Below, in pieces: positions 35,327 through 45,401 of a stretch of DNA of 64,000 bases. The translations under genes and the position numbers were made by a program. Positions within the stretch are counted from its first letter, which is position 1. Every line of letters starts with the position of its first letter. The notes under the pieces were generated by a model that was given only the letters and a program-made list of their open reading frames with translations, was not told the DNA's origin and did no database searches. Origin of the DNA: an uncultured Pelagibacteraceae bacterium (GTDB lineage: Bacteria > Pseudomonadota > Alphaproteobacteria > Pelagibacterales > Pelagibacteraceae). The DNA is taken from the NCBI GenBank assembly GCA_902557935.1, contig CACECJ010000002.1:1-64000 (forward strand), read 5' to 3'.

Positions 35327-35955
35327 GGATAAAGAAGTTCTTTTTTCCAACTTCCGTTTCTTTTTCTATAGTTTAATCTCTCATGTATTCTGCCCTCACC
35401 ATCTAACCAAAATTCTATTTCTTCGGGTAATAACCTCCACCCAGACCAATAAGGGGGCCTTGGTACATTTTTTTCATCAGGAAATTTTTTTTCAAATTGT
35501 TTAATCTTATTCGTAAATGTTTTTCTTTGGTCTAAAATTGCCGATTGCGATGAAGCCCATGCGCCAATTCTATTTTTGTACGGTCGTGAGTTAAAATAAT
35601 CATCGGCTTCTTTAGTTGAAACCTCTTCTACTTTTCCAATAGCTCTTACTTGACGTCTTAAACTTTTCCAATGAAAGCACATTGAGGCTTTTTGATTTTC
35701 TTTAAGTTCATTTCCTTTTTTACTGTTAAAATTAGTATAAAAAACAAATCCTTTATCACTTAAACCTTTGAGAAGAACCATTCTAACATTAGGCTGATTA
35801 TATTTATTTGAAGTTGCAACAGCAACGGCATTTGGGTCATTTATTTCAGTCTCTTCTGCTTTAGAAAACCATTTTTTGAACAATTCTATAGGATTATCTA
35901 TATCTTCAAAGATAGCGTCTAAACCTAGTAAATTTTTGCCATTTTTTTGATTCAT
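35323..35955 (-). CDS. pdxH: Pyridoxamine 5'-phosphate oxidase
   Basis: PdxH is an FMN enzyme that oxidises pyridoxine or pyridoxamine phosphate to PLP. The 210-aa sequence has PNVRMVLLKGLSDKGFVFYTNFNS, SRPYKNRIGAWASSQS, and the C-terminal PPYWSGWRLLPEEIEFW and RIHERLNYRK, all diagnostic. It stands alone between ispB-like and aroC. It diverges from aroC with only 34 bases between start codons, so the two promoters must be compact or overlapping. Confidence 0.96.
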   Translation of the reverse strand: MNQKNGKNLLGLDAIFEDIDNPIELFKKWFSKAEETEINDPNAVAVATSNKYNQPNVRMVLLKGLSDKGFVFYTNFNSKKGNELKENQKASMCFHWKSLRRQVRAIGKVEEVSTKEADDYFNSRPYKNRIGAWASSQSAILDQRKTFTNKIKQFEKKFPDEKNVPRPPYWSGWRLLPEEIEFWLDGEGRIHERLNYRKRNGSWKKELLYP

Positions 35956-35989
35956 AATTTCTATAAAATAATTTATACATTAATTATCT

Positions 35990-37072
35990 ATGTCTTTTAA
36001 TACTTTTGGAAAAATTTTTAGGTTCACTACATGGGGAGAATCCCACGGTCCAGCTATTGGTTGCGTAATTGATGGCTGTCCGCCCAACATATCTCTATCT
36101 GAGAAAGACATTCAAAAAGATATGGACAGAAGAAGACCTGGACAGTCAAAATTCACTACTCAGAGGAAAGAGTCAGATAAAGCTATAATTTTATCTGGGG
36201 TTTTCGAGGGTAAAACCACAGGAACGCCGATTTCAATAATTATATATAATGAGGACAAAAGATCTAGAGACTACGAAACTATTAAAAATAAATTTAGACC
36301 TGGTCATGCCGATTATACATATTTTAAAAAATATGGAATTAGAGATTATAGAGGAGGCGGAAGACAGTCCGCTAGAGAAACTGCATGTAGAGTCGCTGCT
36401 GGAGCTGTGGCAAAGATTGTTTTAAAAAAAATTATTGGTCCTAATTTTAATGTAATTGGAGCTGTTACTCAATTAGGATTAATGTCTTGTGATAAATCAA
36501 ATTGGAAAAATAGTGAAATAAGAAAAAATCCATTTTTTTGTCCAGATAAAAAATCTGTCAAACTATGGGAAAAATATCTTTTAGCTGTTAGAAAAGCTGG
36601 TTCTTCTTGTGGTGCAATAATAGAATTAAGAGCATCTGGAGTTCCTATCGGATTAGGTGCTCCAATTTATTCTAAACTTGACACAGATATAGCTGCAGCA
36701 TTAATGAGTATTAACGCTGTCAAAGGTGTAAATATTGGAGCAGGAATGAATGCAGCTTTTTTAAGTGGTGAAGAAAACTCTGATGAAATAAGTAAAGGAT
36801 CTGGAAAAGTAAAATTTAAATCTAACCAAGCTGGTGGAATTTTAGGTGGGATTTCCTCAGGTCAAAAAATTGTGGCCTCATTTGCTGTCAAACCTACATC
36901 TTCAATTTTAACTAGCCGGAATACAATTGATAAAAAAGGCAATAATACAAAAATATCAGTTAAAGGAAGACATGATCCTTGTGTCGGTATAAGAGCAGTT
37001 CCTATAGGTGAAGCTATGATTAATTGTGTAATTTTAGATCATTTTTTAATGCATAGAGCTCAATGCAATTAA
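35990..37072 (+). CDS. aroC: Chorismate synthase
   Basis: AroC makes chorismate from EPSP with reduced FMN, the last common step to aromatic amino acids and folate. Signature motifs: [39 protein letters not shown] with [16 protein letters not shown], and the C-terminal [18 protein letters not shown]. The 360-aa length is normal. Its stop is part of a TTAA shared with the convergent dxs stop, so each gene ends inside the other. Confidence 0.97.
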   Translation: MSFNTFGKIFRFTTWGESHGPAIGCVIDGCPPNISLSEKDIQKDMDRRRPGQSKFTTQRKESDKAIILSGVFEGKTTGTPISIIIYNEDKRSRDYETIKNKFRPGHADYTYFKKYGIRDYRGGGRQSARETACRVAAGAVAKIVLKKIIGPNFNVIGAVTQLGLMSCDKSNWKNSEIRKNPFFCPDKKSVKLWEKYLLAVRKAGSSCGAIIELRASGVPIGLGAPIYSKLDTDIAAALMSINAVKGVNIGAGMNAAFLSGEENSDEISKGSGKVKFKSNQAGGILGGISSGQKIVASFAVKPTSSILTSRNTIDKKGNNTKISVKGRHDPCVGIRAVPIGEAMINCVILDHFLMHRAQCN

Positions 37073-38988
37073 TTAGAAATCTTATTTTTATTTTTAGCTA
37101 AAATTATATTTGAATTTAAAGTTTGCTCAACTTTATTAACAATTGAAAAACTATCTAAACCTGCTTTTTCATACATTTTTTCTGGCGTATCTTGATCGAT
37201 AAATACATCAGGTAAAATCATAGATCTAAATTTTAATCCAGTATCAAAAACACCTCTATCAGAGAGTAATTGCATTACATGTGATCCAAAACCTCCTATT
37301 GACCCCTCCTCAATTGTTATAAGAACTTCGTGATTTGTAGCTATTTCCATTATAAGTTTTTCATCTAAAGGTTTAGCAAACCTTGCATCAATTATTGTAC
37401 AATTAATACCTTTTGTAATTAAGTTTTCTGATGCCTTCAAACATTCCTCTAATCTCGTTCCAAAATTCAATAATGCTACTTTTTTTCCTTCCTTTATAAC
37501 TCTCGCTTTTCCTATCTCAAGTATCTCCTTTATTCCAGGTAACTGGACTCCTGTACCATTACCTCTTGGATACCTAAAAGCAGAAGGTCTATCATTTATT
37601 TCTACTGAGGTATTAATCATTTTTACTAGCTCTGACTCATCGCTAGCAGCCATCACAATGAAATTAGGTAAAGTTGATAGATATGTTATATCAAATGATC
37701 CAGCGTGTGTTGGTCCATCCGCACCAACTAGGCCTGCTCTGTCGATTGCGAATCTCACTGGTAAAGATTGTAAAGCAACATCATGAACCACTTGGTCATA
37801 TGCTCTTTGTAAAAATGTGGAGTATATTGCAGCATATGGCTTGTACCCCTCAGTAGCTAATCCAGCTGCAAATGTAACAGCATGTTGTTCCGCTATACCA
37901 ACATCAAAAGTTCTGTCTGGAAATTTTTTTTCGAACAAATTTAGACCCGTGCCTGATGGCATTGCTCCTGTAATACCTATAATTTTAGTATCTTGTTCAG
38001 CATGTTTGATTAAAGTTTCAGCAAAAACCTTAGTATAAGAAGGTGTATTAGATTTAGATTTTGATTGTTCGCCAGTAGACACATTAAACTTTGAAACCCC
38101 ATGGTATTTATCACCTGAGTCCTCCGCTGGTTTATACCCCTTTCCTTTTTGAGTTCTGACATGTATTAGGACTGGTCCTTGATGACTTGAATTTTTAACA
38201 TTTTCAAAGATTTGAACTAAATTTTCTACATCATGTCCATCAATCGGTCCAACATAATAAAAACCAAGTTCGCTAAATAAAGTACCACCAGTTACTATAT
38301 TTCTTAACATATCTTCGGCTTTACCGGCTTTTTGACTAAATCTCTTTGAAAATGCAGATATAATCATCTTTAAAGTTTCTCTAAAACTAAAATATAATTT
38401 TCCAGATAACAATTTTGCTAGATAATTACTCATAGCGCCAACAGGTCTAGCTATTGACATATCGTTATCGTTCAAAACAACTATTAAATTAGATTTAAGA
38501 GCTCCTGCATTATTCATTGCCTCATAAGCCATACCAGCGCTCATTGCTCCATCTCCAATTACTGCAATCACATTATTTTTGTTATTAGATAACTTTTTTG
38601 CAACTGCCATACCTAATGTAGAGGAAATTGAGGTAGAGCTGTGAGCTGCTCCAAACGGATCGAATTCACTCTCAGTTCTTTTGGTAAAACCAGATAATCC
38701 TCCACCTTTTCTTAATGTTTTAATACGATTTCGTCTACCAGTTATAATCTTGTGAGGGTAACATTGGTGGCTAACATCCCATACTAATTTATCTTTTGGT
38801 GTGTCAAACACATAATGTAATGCAACAGTCAATTCAACAACGCCTAGTCCTGCTCCAAGATGTCCTCCTGTTTCTGAAACTACGTCTATAAGCTCATCAC
38901 GTAATTCATCTGAAATTTGCTTTAAATTTTCCTTTTTTAGCTTTCTTAAATCAGATGGATAATTTACCTGTTTTATAAGTCTTGCCAT
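37069..38988 (-). CDS. dxs: 1-deoxy-D-xylulose-5-phosphate synthase
   Basis: The TPP enzyme that opens the MEP isoprenoid pathway from pyruvate and glyceraldehyde 3-phosphate. The 639-aa protein has the TPP motif [50 protein letters not shown], and the second-domain [19 protein letters not shown] and GFGSHV. Gene order xseB-ispA-dxs on the minus strand is the classical proteobacterial arrangement. The ATG overlaps the ispA stop by one base. Confidence 0.97.
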   Translation of the reverse strand: MARLIKQVNYPSDLRKLKKENLKQISDELRDELIDVVSETGGHLGAGLGVVELTVALHYVFDTPKDKLVWDVSHQCYPHKIITGRRNRIKTLRKGGGLSGFTKRTESEFDPFGAAHSSTSISSTLGMAVAKKLSNNKNNVIAVIGDGAMSAGMAYEAMNNAGALKSNLIVVLNDNDMSIARPVGAMSNYLAKLLSGKLYFSFRETLKMIISAFSKRFSQKAGKAEDMLRNIVTGGTLFSELGFYYVGPIDGHDVENLVQIFENVKNSSHQGPVLIHVRTQKGKGYKPAEDSGDKYHGVSKFNVSTGEQSKSKSNTPSYTKVFAETLIKHAEQDTKIIGITGAMPSGTGLNLFEKKFPDRTFDVGIAEQHAVTFAAGLATEGYKPYAAIYSTFLQRAYDQVVHDVALQSLPVRFAIDRAGLVGADGPTHAGSFDITYLSTLPNFIVMAASDESELVKMINTSVEINDRPSAFRYPRGNGTGVQLPGIKEILEIGKARVIKEGKKVALLNFGTRLEECLKASENLITKGINCTIIDARFAKPLDEKLIMEIATNHEVLITIEEGSIGGFGSHVMQLLSDRGVFDTGLKFRSMILPDVFIDQDTPEKMYEKAGLDSFSIVNKVEQTLNSNIILAKNKNKISN

Positions 38989-39869
38989 TAAAATTTTCTT
39001 CCCAATATAAATTTAATTGTATCTTCTAAGTTATCAGATTTATTTCCATGTTTCTTTATTTTAAACAATATTTTTTTCATTAGATCATCAGCATACACAA
39101 ATGCCTTATTATAACCAATAAGATTAATTAATGTAGATTTACCTTTTTTTTTATCTTTTTTGATCGGTTTTCCTACCAGTGTCTTAGTTCCCTTGACATC
39201 TAAAAAATCGTCTGCTAATTGGAATAATAAGCCAATGTCCTCACCAAGCTTACCAAGTGAGGTTTTTTCTTTTTTATTTTTATTTGCAATTATCGCTACT
39301 GATTGAAGACAAAAATTAAATAATTTTCCAGTTTTTTTTTTTTGCATACTTATAATTTGATTTAACTTCTTTTTTTTATTTTCGTATTTTAAATCAAGTT
39401 CCTGGCCTCCTGCTATACCAGTATGCCCAGAAAAATTGGCCATCAAATTAATTATCTCATTTTTTTGTTTTGGTGAGAGTGAATTTCTTTTATCAGAAAT
39501 TATCTCAAACGCTAAAGTTAGTAATGAATTTCCAGCTAAAACAGCTGTTGCCTCTCCATATTTTATATGTGTAGAAGGTTTGCCCCTTCTTATCGAATCA
39601 TTATCCATACAAGGTAGATCGTCATGAATTAGGGAGTATGAATGTATACACTCTACTGCAGCACATACATGAATTACTTTTTTTATATTTAAATTTAATA
39701 ATTTTGCTGTGTCAAAAATAATTGTTGATCTTATTTTTTTTCCACCTGAAATAATCCCATATTTCATAGGTGAGATCAGAAGAGAATTATTTTGTTTTTT
39801 TAAGTAGTTGACTAAAAAAAGGTCTACTTTTTTTGCATTTTTAATGAGTTTGCTTTTAATTTTAATCAT
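38988..39869 (-). CDS. ispA: Short-chain prenyl diphosphate synthase (FPP/GGPP synthase)
   Basis: Condenses IPP with allylic diphosphates to FPP, possibly GGPP. The 293-aa sequence has the first Asp-rich motif [14 protein letters not shown] with the two-residue insertion typical of bacterial type II FPP synthases, and the second in [25 protein letters not shown] is the IPP-binding segment. Neighbours xseB and dxs support the assignment. Product chain length is inferred; GGPP would feed carotenoid and retinal synthesis for the proteorhodopsin, but that is not shown by this sequence. Confidence 0.92.
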   Translation of the reverse strand: MIKIKSKLIKNAKKVDLFLVNYLKKQNNSLLISPMKYGIISGGKKIRSTIIFDTAKLLNLNIKKVIHVCAAVECIHSYSLIHDDLPCMDNDSIRRGKPSTHIKYGEATAVLAGNSLLTLAFEIISDKRNSLSPKQKNEIINLMANFSGHTGIAGGQELDLKYENKKKKLNQIISMQKKKTGKLFNFCLQSVAIIANKNKKEKTSLGKLGEDIGLLFQLADDFLDVKGTKTLVGKPIKKDKKKGKSTLINLIGYNKAFVYADDLMKKILFKIKKHGNKSDNLEDTIKFILGRKF

Positions 39870-40080
39870 TTTGGTTTTTCAAATTTAATATTTTTTTTGA
39901 TTTTAGTTTAAAAATACTCTCAATGTGTTTATTGAGTTGAATAAGTCTTTTATAATCAGTATCAATACTATTAAAATCTAAATTTTCGCTTTCAAGTTTT
40001 ATTAATATCTTATTTATCTCATCCTTAGCCTCTTTTAATGATTTACTTTTTATATCAGCTGGAATATTTTCAATTTTCAT
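39862..40080 (-). CDS. xseB: Exodeoxyribonuclease VII small subunit
   Basis: A 72-aa helical protein. The paired helices KSLKEAKDEINKILIKLESENL and YKRLIQLNKHIESIFKLKSKKI match XseB, the small subunit that clusters around XseA. Gene order xseB-ispA-dxs is a second line of evidence, and it overlaps ispA by 8 bases. Sequence conservation in XseB is low in general, so position carries weight here. xseA is not in the window. Confidence 0.85.
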   Translation of the reverse strand: MKIENIPADIKSKSLKEAKDEINKILIKLESENLDFNSIDTDYKRLIQLNKHIESIFKLKSKKILNLKNQND

Positions 40081-40101
40081 TTAATTAATAATAATTACTT
40101 T

Positions 40102-41049
40102 ATGGGAAACATTTATTCAAATATTTATTCTTTTAATAATAAGATGCTCAAAAAAACTGTTAATTCTTTGAAGAGAGGAAATATTGCAGGTTTACCGACA
40201 GAGACTGTTTACGGCTTAGCTGGTAACGCATATTCAAAAAGCGCAGTTAAAAAGATTTTTAAATTAAAAAAAAGACCCAAAAAAAATCCTTTAATAGTCC
40301 ACTATTATGACTTAAAATTTATACATGGAGATATATTAGTTAATCAATATTTTCGAAGATTATACAGAAAATTTTGCCCGGGACCAATAACATTTATTTT
40401 AAGAAAAAAAAAAAATTCTAAGATAGGCTCTTTAGTAACAGCAAATTTGAGTACGGTTGCAATTAGGTTTCCTAAACACAAAATTGCACGAGCAGTTTTA
40501 AAAAGTTTAAATTTTCCATTGGCTATGCCAAGCGCAAATCTTTCTTCTGGCTTAAGTCCAGTCAATGCTTCTGACGTATTTGATGAGTTTAAAAATAAAT
40601 TGAAAATAATTATAGATGGAGGCAAATCTAAGTTTGGAATAGAGTCAACAGTTATAGATTTAACCGGTATTCCTAGAATTTTAAGACCTGGAATAATTAG
40701 TTCTGATAAAATTAAAAAAACATTAAAAATAAATCTTTCAAATAAAAAAACAAAAATTAAGTCTCCCGGAATGTTAAAAAAACATTACTCACCTGGCATT
40801 CCAGTAATATTAAATAAAAAACCCACAAATCAAAAACACGCATTTATATTTTTTGGAAAAAAATACAAAAAAAAAGAAAATTATTTTTGTTTAAGCAAAA
40901 AATCAAACTTAAGTGAAGCAGCATCAAACTTATATAAAATAATGCGAAACATAAAGAGAAAAGGTTATAAAAAAATTTTTGTTTCTAAAATTCCAAATCG
41001 TGGTTTAGGAATTGCTATTAATGATCGTTTAAAAAGGTCTGCTTCATAA
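40102..41049 (+). CDS. tsaC: Threonylcarbamoyl-AMP synthase, Sua5/YwlC type
   Basis: Makes threonylcarbamoyl-AMP for the t6A37 modification of ANN-decoding tRNAs. The YrdC domain carries GLPTETVYGLAGNAY, KKRPKKNPLIVHYYD, FCPGPITFIL, PLAMPSANLSSGLSP and GIESTVIDLTG. The 315-aa length includes the C-terminal Sua5 domain (from SPGMLKKHYSPGIPV), so this is the two-domain Sua5/YwlC form rather than the short TsaC of E. coli. It diverges from xseB and its stop overlaps the ABC ATPase start by one base. Confidence 0.94.
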   Translation: MGNIYSNIYSFNNKMLKKTVNSLKRGNIAGLPTETVYGLAGNAYSKSAVKKIFKLKKRPKKNPLIVHYYDLKFIHGDILVNQYFRRLYRKFCPGPITFILRKKKNSKIGSLVTANLSTVAIRFPKHKIARAVLKSLNFPLAMPSANLSSGLSPVNASDVFDEFKNKLKIIIDGGKSKFGIESTVIDLTGIPRILRPGIISSDKIKKTLKINLSNKKTKIKSPGMLKKHYSPGIPVILNKKPTNQKHAFIFFGKKYKKKENYFCLSKKSNLSEAASNLYKIMRNIKRKGYKKIFVSKIPNRGLGIAINDRLKRSAS

Positions 41050-41780
41050 TGTTTATAGAAGTACAAAAATTATCTAAAATTTATAAAGAATATTTTGCAG
41101 TAAACAAAATTAATTTTAAAATCGAAAAAAATAAAACCTTAGGTTTGCTCGGCCCGAATGGTTGTGGAAAAACTACAACTATTGGTATGTTACTTGGACT
41201 TATAACACCAACAGAAGGTGAAATAATAATTGATGGAAAAAACTTAAGCCAATTTAAAAGAAATGAAATTTTATCTAGAGTAAATTTTGCATCTCCTTAT
41301 GTGGAGCTGCCAAAAAAACTTACTGTAAAGCAAAATCTTGAAATTTACGGTAGAATGTATGGAGTTGAAAATTTGGAGAAAAGAATTAGAGAAATTTCAC
41401 AAGATTTAGATATTCAAAATTTTTTCAATAGAAAAACTGGAGAGTTATCATCTGGACAAAAAAATAGAGTTTCTTTAGCCAAGTCTCTAATTAACAAGCC
41501 GGAAATCCTTCTCCTAGACGAGCCCACCGCTAGCCTAGATCCAGACATTGGTGATTTTATAAGAGGTTATATACAAGAGTATAAATCAAAAAATCAAATT
41601 ACAATTTTGCTAGCATCTCACAACATGAATGAAGTCGAGAGATTGTGTGACAGTGTAATAATGATGAGAAGTGGTAAAATAGTAGATGAGGGAACATGTG
41701 AAGAGTTAATAAAAAAACATGGCAGAAGCAACTTGGAAGAAACTTTTTTAAAAATAGTAAGGAGTAAAGATGAGTTTTAA
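41049..41780 (+). CDS. ABC-2 type transporter, ATP-binding protein
   Basis: A 243-aa exporter ATPase. Walker A is GLLGPNGCGKTTTIG (residues about 33-47), the signature is GELSSGQKNRVSLAKSL, Walker B is PEILLLDEPTASLDPD, and the switch His is in LASHNMNEVERL. The type resembles drug, polysaccharide or cell-division-linked ABC-2 ATPases. The permease gene starts 11 bases before its stop, so they form one transporter. Substrate is unknown; the downstream GT17 transferase hints at a glycoconjugate but does not prove it. Confidence 0.93.
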   Translation: MFIEVQKLSKIYKEYFAVNKINFKIEKNKTLGLLGPNGCGKTTTIGMLLGLITPTEGEIIIDGKNLSQFKRNEILSRVNFASPYVELPKKLTVKQNLEIYGRMYGVENLEKRIREISQDLDIQNFFNRKTGELSSGQKNRVSLAKSLINKPEILLLDEPTASLDPDIGDFIRGYIQEYKSKNQITILLASHNMNEVERLCDSVIMMRSGKIVDEGTCEELIKKHGRSNLEETFLKIVRSKDEF

Positions 41781-42561
41781 TAGAATATATGCCCTTGGTT
41801 TGAGACATTTATATTTAATAATGAATTCATTCCCTAGAGTTTTAGATTTAATTTATTGGCCAACAGTTCAGATTTTTTTATGGGGTTTTATCTCAAAATT
41901 TTTTACAATAAATTCAAATTATTATAGCGACACAGTCGGTGTAATACTTACGGCTGCAATACTTTACGATTTTTTATTTAGAGCAAGCATTAGTTTTAAT
42001 ATGATGTTTCTAGAGGAAATTTGGAGCAGGAACTTTACTAATTTATTTATTGCCCCAATCAAAGTAAGTGAAATTATTACATCTTTAACAATTACAGCAA
42101 TATTAAGAACTTTAATCGGTTTGGTTCCAGCTGTATTAATAGCAATACCTCTATTTGGCGTTTCAGTTTTAAGTCTAGGTTTACCGTTATTATTTCTTTT
42201 GGTAGCTTTGTATTTATTTGGTGTAAGTTTAGGATTGCTTGTAACATCGGGATTATTAAGATTTGGACCATCATTTGAAAATATTGCTTGGGCCAGTTTA
42301 TTCTTTTTGGCTCCACTAGGTTGCATCTATTATCCGATCGAAATTTTACCCTCCTCACTACAAATTGTTGCTAAGGGTCTACCTCTAGTGCACATATTTG
42401 AAGAGATGAGAAATATTCTTGTAGTTGGAGAGGTGGTTTATCAAAATATTTTCAAGTCAATAATAATTTCGATAATTTATTTTTTAATTGGTATATTGAT
42501 TTTTTATACTTCTTACTTTGGTGCAAAGAAAAGAGGAACATTAATGAATATGGGTGAATAA
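41770..42561 (+). CDS. ABC-2 type transporter permease
   Basis: A 263-aa membrane protein with about six hydrophobic segments and the ABC-2 permease layout. Seen are LIYWPTVQIFLWGFISKFF near the N-terminus, EEIWSRNFTNLFIAPIKVSEI (the coupling region) and LFFLAPLGCIYYPIEILPSSLQ before the last helices. It overlaps the ATPase gene by 11 bases and is followed by the GT17 gene after 3 bases, so all three may be one operon starting from tsaC. Confidence 0.9.
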   Translation: MSFNRIYALGLRHLYLIMNSFPRVLDLIYWPTVQIFLWGFISKFFTINSNYYSDTVGVILTAAILYDFLFRASISFNMMFLEEIWSRNFTNLFIAPIKVSEIITSLTITAILRTLIGLVPAVLIAIPLFGVSVLSLGLPLLFLLVALYLFGVSLGLLVTSGLLRFGPSFENIAWASLFFLAPLGCIYYPIEILPSSLQIVAKGLPLVHIFEEMRNILVVGEVVYQNIFKSIIISIIYFLIGILIFYTSYFGAKKRGTLMNMGE

Positions 42562-42564
42562 GAT

Positions 42565-43386
42565 ATGAAAATAATTGATTGTTTTATGTACTTTGATGAA
42601 GATCTTGTCTTAGATCTAAGATTAAATATTTTAAATAGTATAGTTGATAAGTTTGTAATAGTTGAATCGAAAATTGATCATGCTGGAAATCACAAAAAAT
42701 TAAATTTCAATATTAATAATTTCACTAAATTTAAAGATAAAATAGAATATTTCGTCTTGGAGGAATTACCGGTTAAAAAAAAAATTTTTTCAAAATCATG
42801 GAGAAACTCTCCCAATTGGATTAGAGAAAACTACCAAAGAAACTGCTTACTTAAAGGTTTCAAAGATAGTGATGATAATGATTTAATAATGATATCAGAT
42901 ATTGATGAAATTCCTAATCCAAAGATGATAAATAAATTTGAAAAAAAAAATAAGTACGCCTGTTTTGTCCAAAAAAACTTTCAATCTAAGATTAATTTAT
43001 TGAATACTTCTGAGCCCAATTGGTACGGTACTAGAATTTGTGTAAAAAAATTTATTAAATCTCCCATGTGGTTGAAGAATATAAAAATTAAAAAAAAAAA
43101 TTTTTGGAAATTTTTTCAACCAAAGCCTCCTCAATTAATTTTAGAAGGTGGATGGCATTTCAGTTTTTTGAAAACATCAGAAGGAATTTCGAAAAAAATT
43201 ATGTCCTACGCACATCAAGAATATAATAATTCAAATTATAATAATATTGATTTAATTCAAAAAAGAGTTGATGAGAAAAGAGATATTCTTGACAGAGATT
43301 TTGTTTACAAAAAGATAAATTTAGACTCAACTTTTCCTGATTTTATCATTAAAAATAAAGATAAATTGAAAGCATGGATTTTATAA
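42565..43386 (+). CDS. Family 17 glycosyltransferase (GnT-III-like)
   Basis: A 273-aa protein with the GT17 pattern: MKIIDCFMYFDEDLVLDLRLN and KFVIVESKIDHAGNHKKLNF at the start. Then come NWIRENYQRNCLLKGF, DDNDLIMISDIDEIPNP (the DxD-like nucleotide-sugar site) and EGGWHFSFLKT. The eukaryotic relatives add bisecting GlcNAc; bacterial members are mostly uncharacterised and found near surface-polysaccharide genes. It follows an ABC-2 exporter, so a role in an exported glycan is the simplest inference. It ends 7 bases from tRNA-Arg on the other strand. Confidence 0.87.
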   Translation: MKIIDCFMYFDEDLVLDLRLNILNSIVDKFVIVESKIDHAGNHKKLNFNINNFTKFKDKIEYFVLEELPVKKKIFSKSWRNSPNWIRENYQRNCLLKGFKDSDDNDLIMISDIDEIPNPKMINKFEKKNKYACFVQKNFQSKINLLNTSEPNWYGTRICVKKFIKSPMWLKNIKIKKKNFWKFFQPKPPQLILEGGWHFSFLKTSEGISKKIMSYAHQEYNNSNYNNIDLIQKRVDEKRDILDRDFVYKKINLDSTFPDFIIKNKDKLKAWIL

Positions 43387-43393
43387 ATATAAG

Positions 43394-43468
43394 CGCGCCG
43401 GATAGGAGTCGAACCCATAACCTCCGGAGCCGAAATCCGGCGCTCTATCCAGTTGAAGCTACCGGCGC
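43394..43468 (-). tRNA. tRNA-Arg(TCG)
   Basis: The minus strand folds as a cloverleaf: acceptor GCGCCGG/CCGGCGC with discriminator G, anticodon stem CCGGA/TCCGG with loop TTTCGGC (anticodon TCG), and T-loop GGTTCGACTCC. No CCA follows the discriminator, so it must be added after transcription, unlike the tRNA-Leu in this window. Confidence 0.94.
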
Positions 43469-43492
43469 ATAGTTGATAATTTAATTTAATTT

Positions 43493-44473
43493 ATGAATAA
43501 CGCAATAAAATTCTCAATCACGAAAAAAAATGTTGGTGAGAGATTAGATGTCTTTCTTTCAAAAAATATCAAAGATTTTACCAGGTCATATATCAAAAAA
43601 CTGATTACTGCTAGAAATGTTAAATTAAACGGTAAAATTTTACTATCTGCCTCTACCAAAGTAAAAGAGGGCGATCAAATTTTAGTTAAAGTAATTCAAA
43701 AAAATACTGATAATTTGATCGCTAATAAAATTGACTTAAAAATAATATACGAAGATAAAGACCTTTTAATAGTCAATAAATCTAAAGGGATGGTTGTGCA
43801 TCCTGGGGCAGGAAATTTAGAAAATACGTTAGCAAATGCCCTTAAGTTTAAGTATAAAAATAATTTGTCAAATAGAGGTGGAAATCTAAGGCCCGGGATA
43901 GTTCACAGAATTGATAAAAATACTAGTGGGTTATTAGTGATAGCTAAAAATAATTTATCTCATTCGAATTTAAGTAAACAGTTTGCTAATCACTCAATTA
44001 AAAGGAAATATAATTGTTTAGTTTGGGGTGTCTTACGCCCAATGCAGGGGACTATAAAAACTTTAATTTCTAGGAATAAAAAAAACAGAAAATTGATGAC
44101 CGTAAGTGACATAAATGGAAAATTAGCTATAACCAATTATAAAACTTTAAGAGTGTTTTATTCTAATGAAATTCCTAAAATAAGTTTTATTGAATGCGAA
44201 TTAGAAACAGGAAGAACTCATCAAATTAGAGTTCATTTAAAATACAAAAAAACTTCAATATTAGGTGACAAAGAATACGGTAAGAATAAATTAAAATTTA
44301 AAAAAATTAATCAAGATTTTCTTGAGAGTTTAGAGAAATTAAATGGACAGGTCTTGCATGCAAAAACTCTTGAATTCACTCATCCTTCGACTAATAAACA
44401 CATGAAATTTAGTTCTAATGTTCCAAATGAATTCAAAAAACTGTTACATTTGCTTGAAAATCTAACTAGTTGA
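43493..44473 (+). CDS. rluD: 23S rRNA pseudouridine synthase, RluD family
   Basis: Forms pseudouridines in helix 69 of 23S rRNA if it is true RluD. The 326-aa protein has an N-terminal S4 RNA-binding domain (GERLDVFLSKNIKDFTRSYIKKLI). The RluA-family catalytic motif RPGIVHRIDKNTSGLLVIAKN contains the essential Asp, and LETGRTHQIRVHLKYKK follows. rpoH follows on the same strand after about 31 bases, an arrangement common in alphaproteobacteria. RluC or RluA activity cannot be excluded from sequence alone. Confidence 0.9.
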   Translation: MNNAIKFSITKKNVGERLDVFLSKNIKDFTRSYIKKLITARNVKLNGKILLSASTKVKEGDQILVKVIQKNTDNLIANKIDLKIIYEDKDLLIVNKSKGMVVHPGAGNLENTLANALKFKYKNNLSNRGGNLRPGIVHRIDKNTSGLLVIAKNNLSHSNLSKQFANHSIKRKYNCLVWGVLRPMQGTIKTLISRNKKNRKLMTVSDINGKLAITNYKTLRVFYSNEIPKISFIECELETGRTHQIRVHLKYKKTSILGDKEYGKNKLKFKKINQDFLESLEKLNGQVLHAKTLEFTHPSTNKHMKFSSNVPNEFKKLLHLLENLTS

Positions 44474-44504
44474 AAAATAAATTTTAATATATATTTTCTT
44501 AAAT

Positions 44505-45401
44505 ATGGATAGTGAAAATCGCATAACTAACTTTCCGTCACCTGCAGTTGGGGGTTTGTCAGTTTATTTAGCTCAAATAAAAAAATTTCCAATGCTTGAT
44601 GCGGAGGAAGAATACATGCTTGCAAAAAATTGGCGAGAAAATGGGAGTCTACAATCGGCCCATAAATTAGTAACAAGCCATTTGAGATTAGTAGCAAAAA
44701 TAGCTATGGGCTACAGAGGTTATGGTTTACCAGTAAATGAACTTATATCAGAGGGTAATATCGGTTTGATGCAAGCAGTAAAAAAATTTGATCCAGATAA
44801 AGGATTCAGATTAGCGACTTACGCGATGTGGTGGATCAAAGCTGCAATTCAAGAATATGTGTTAAGATCATGGAGTTTGGTTAAAATGGGCACAACAACT
44901 GCACAAAAGAAACTTTTCTTTAATTTAAAAAAAATTAAAAGTCAAATTGCACCAGAGCAAGATGGAGATTTAAAAGATGAGCAGGTAAAAGAGATATCTA
45001 AAAGACTTGATGTGGACTCCAATGAGGTTGTAAATATGAATAGGAGAATGATGGGGCAAGAAAAATCTTTAAATGATCCTATCAAAAGTGGTGAAGCTGA
45101 TGAATGGCAAGACTGGTTGGTTGACGACAGTTTAGATCAAGAATTATTAATATCACAACAACAAGAATACAATGATAAGAAAGAACTTTTAAACAGTTCA
45201 ATGAAAATTTTAAGTGAGCGAGAAAAAGAAATTATTTACGCAAGAAGATTAACAGATGAACCTAAAACTTTAGAGGAGTTAAGCAAAAAATATAATATAA
45301 GCAGAGAAAGAATAAGACAAATTGAAACAAAAGCTTTTGAAAAACTTCAAAAATCAATGATAAGCGCAAGTAAATCTAAAAATTTACTAACTGCAAATTA
45401 A
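44505..45401 (+). CDS. rpoH: RNA polymerase heat-shock sigma factor RpoH (sigma32)
   Basis: Directs transcription of chaperone and protease genes. The 298-aa protein lacks the sigma70 region 1.1 and has region 2 ([41 protein letters not shown]). The RpoH-specific box is [13 protein letters not shown] (residues 133-145). Region 4 is [20 protein letters not shown]. The RpoH box distinguishes it from RpoD. It ends in a TTAA shared with the purA stop. ftsH, the protease that degrades sigma32 in E. coli, lies 4.5 kb away. Confidence 0.95.
   Translation: MDSENRITNFPSPAVGGLSVYLAQIKKFPMLDAEEEYMLAKNWRENGSLQSAHKLVTSHLRLVAKIAMGYRGYGLPVNELISEGNIGLMQAVKKFDPDKGFRLATYAMWWIKAAIQEYVLRSWSLVKMGTTTAQKKLFFNLKKIKSQIAPEQDGDLKDEQVKEISKRLDVDSNEVVNMNRRMMGQEKSLNDPIKSGEADEWQDWLVDDSLDQELLISQQQEYNDKKELLNSSMKILSEREKEIIYARRLTDEPKTLEELSKKYNISRERIRQIETKAFEKLQKSMISASKSKNLLTAN

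Noticed and set aside
41964-42358. Two minus-strand ORFs of 120 and 88 aa
   Set aside because: Both are antisense to the ABC-2 permease gene, which is coupled to its ATPase; neither has motifs or a credible start context.
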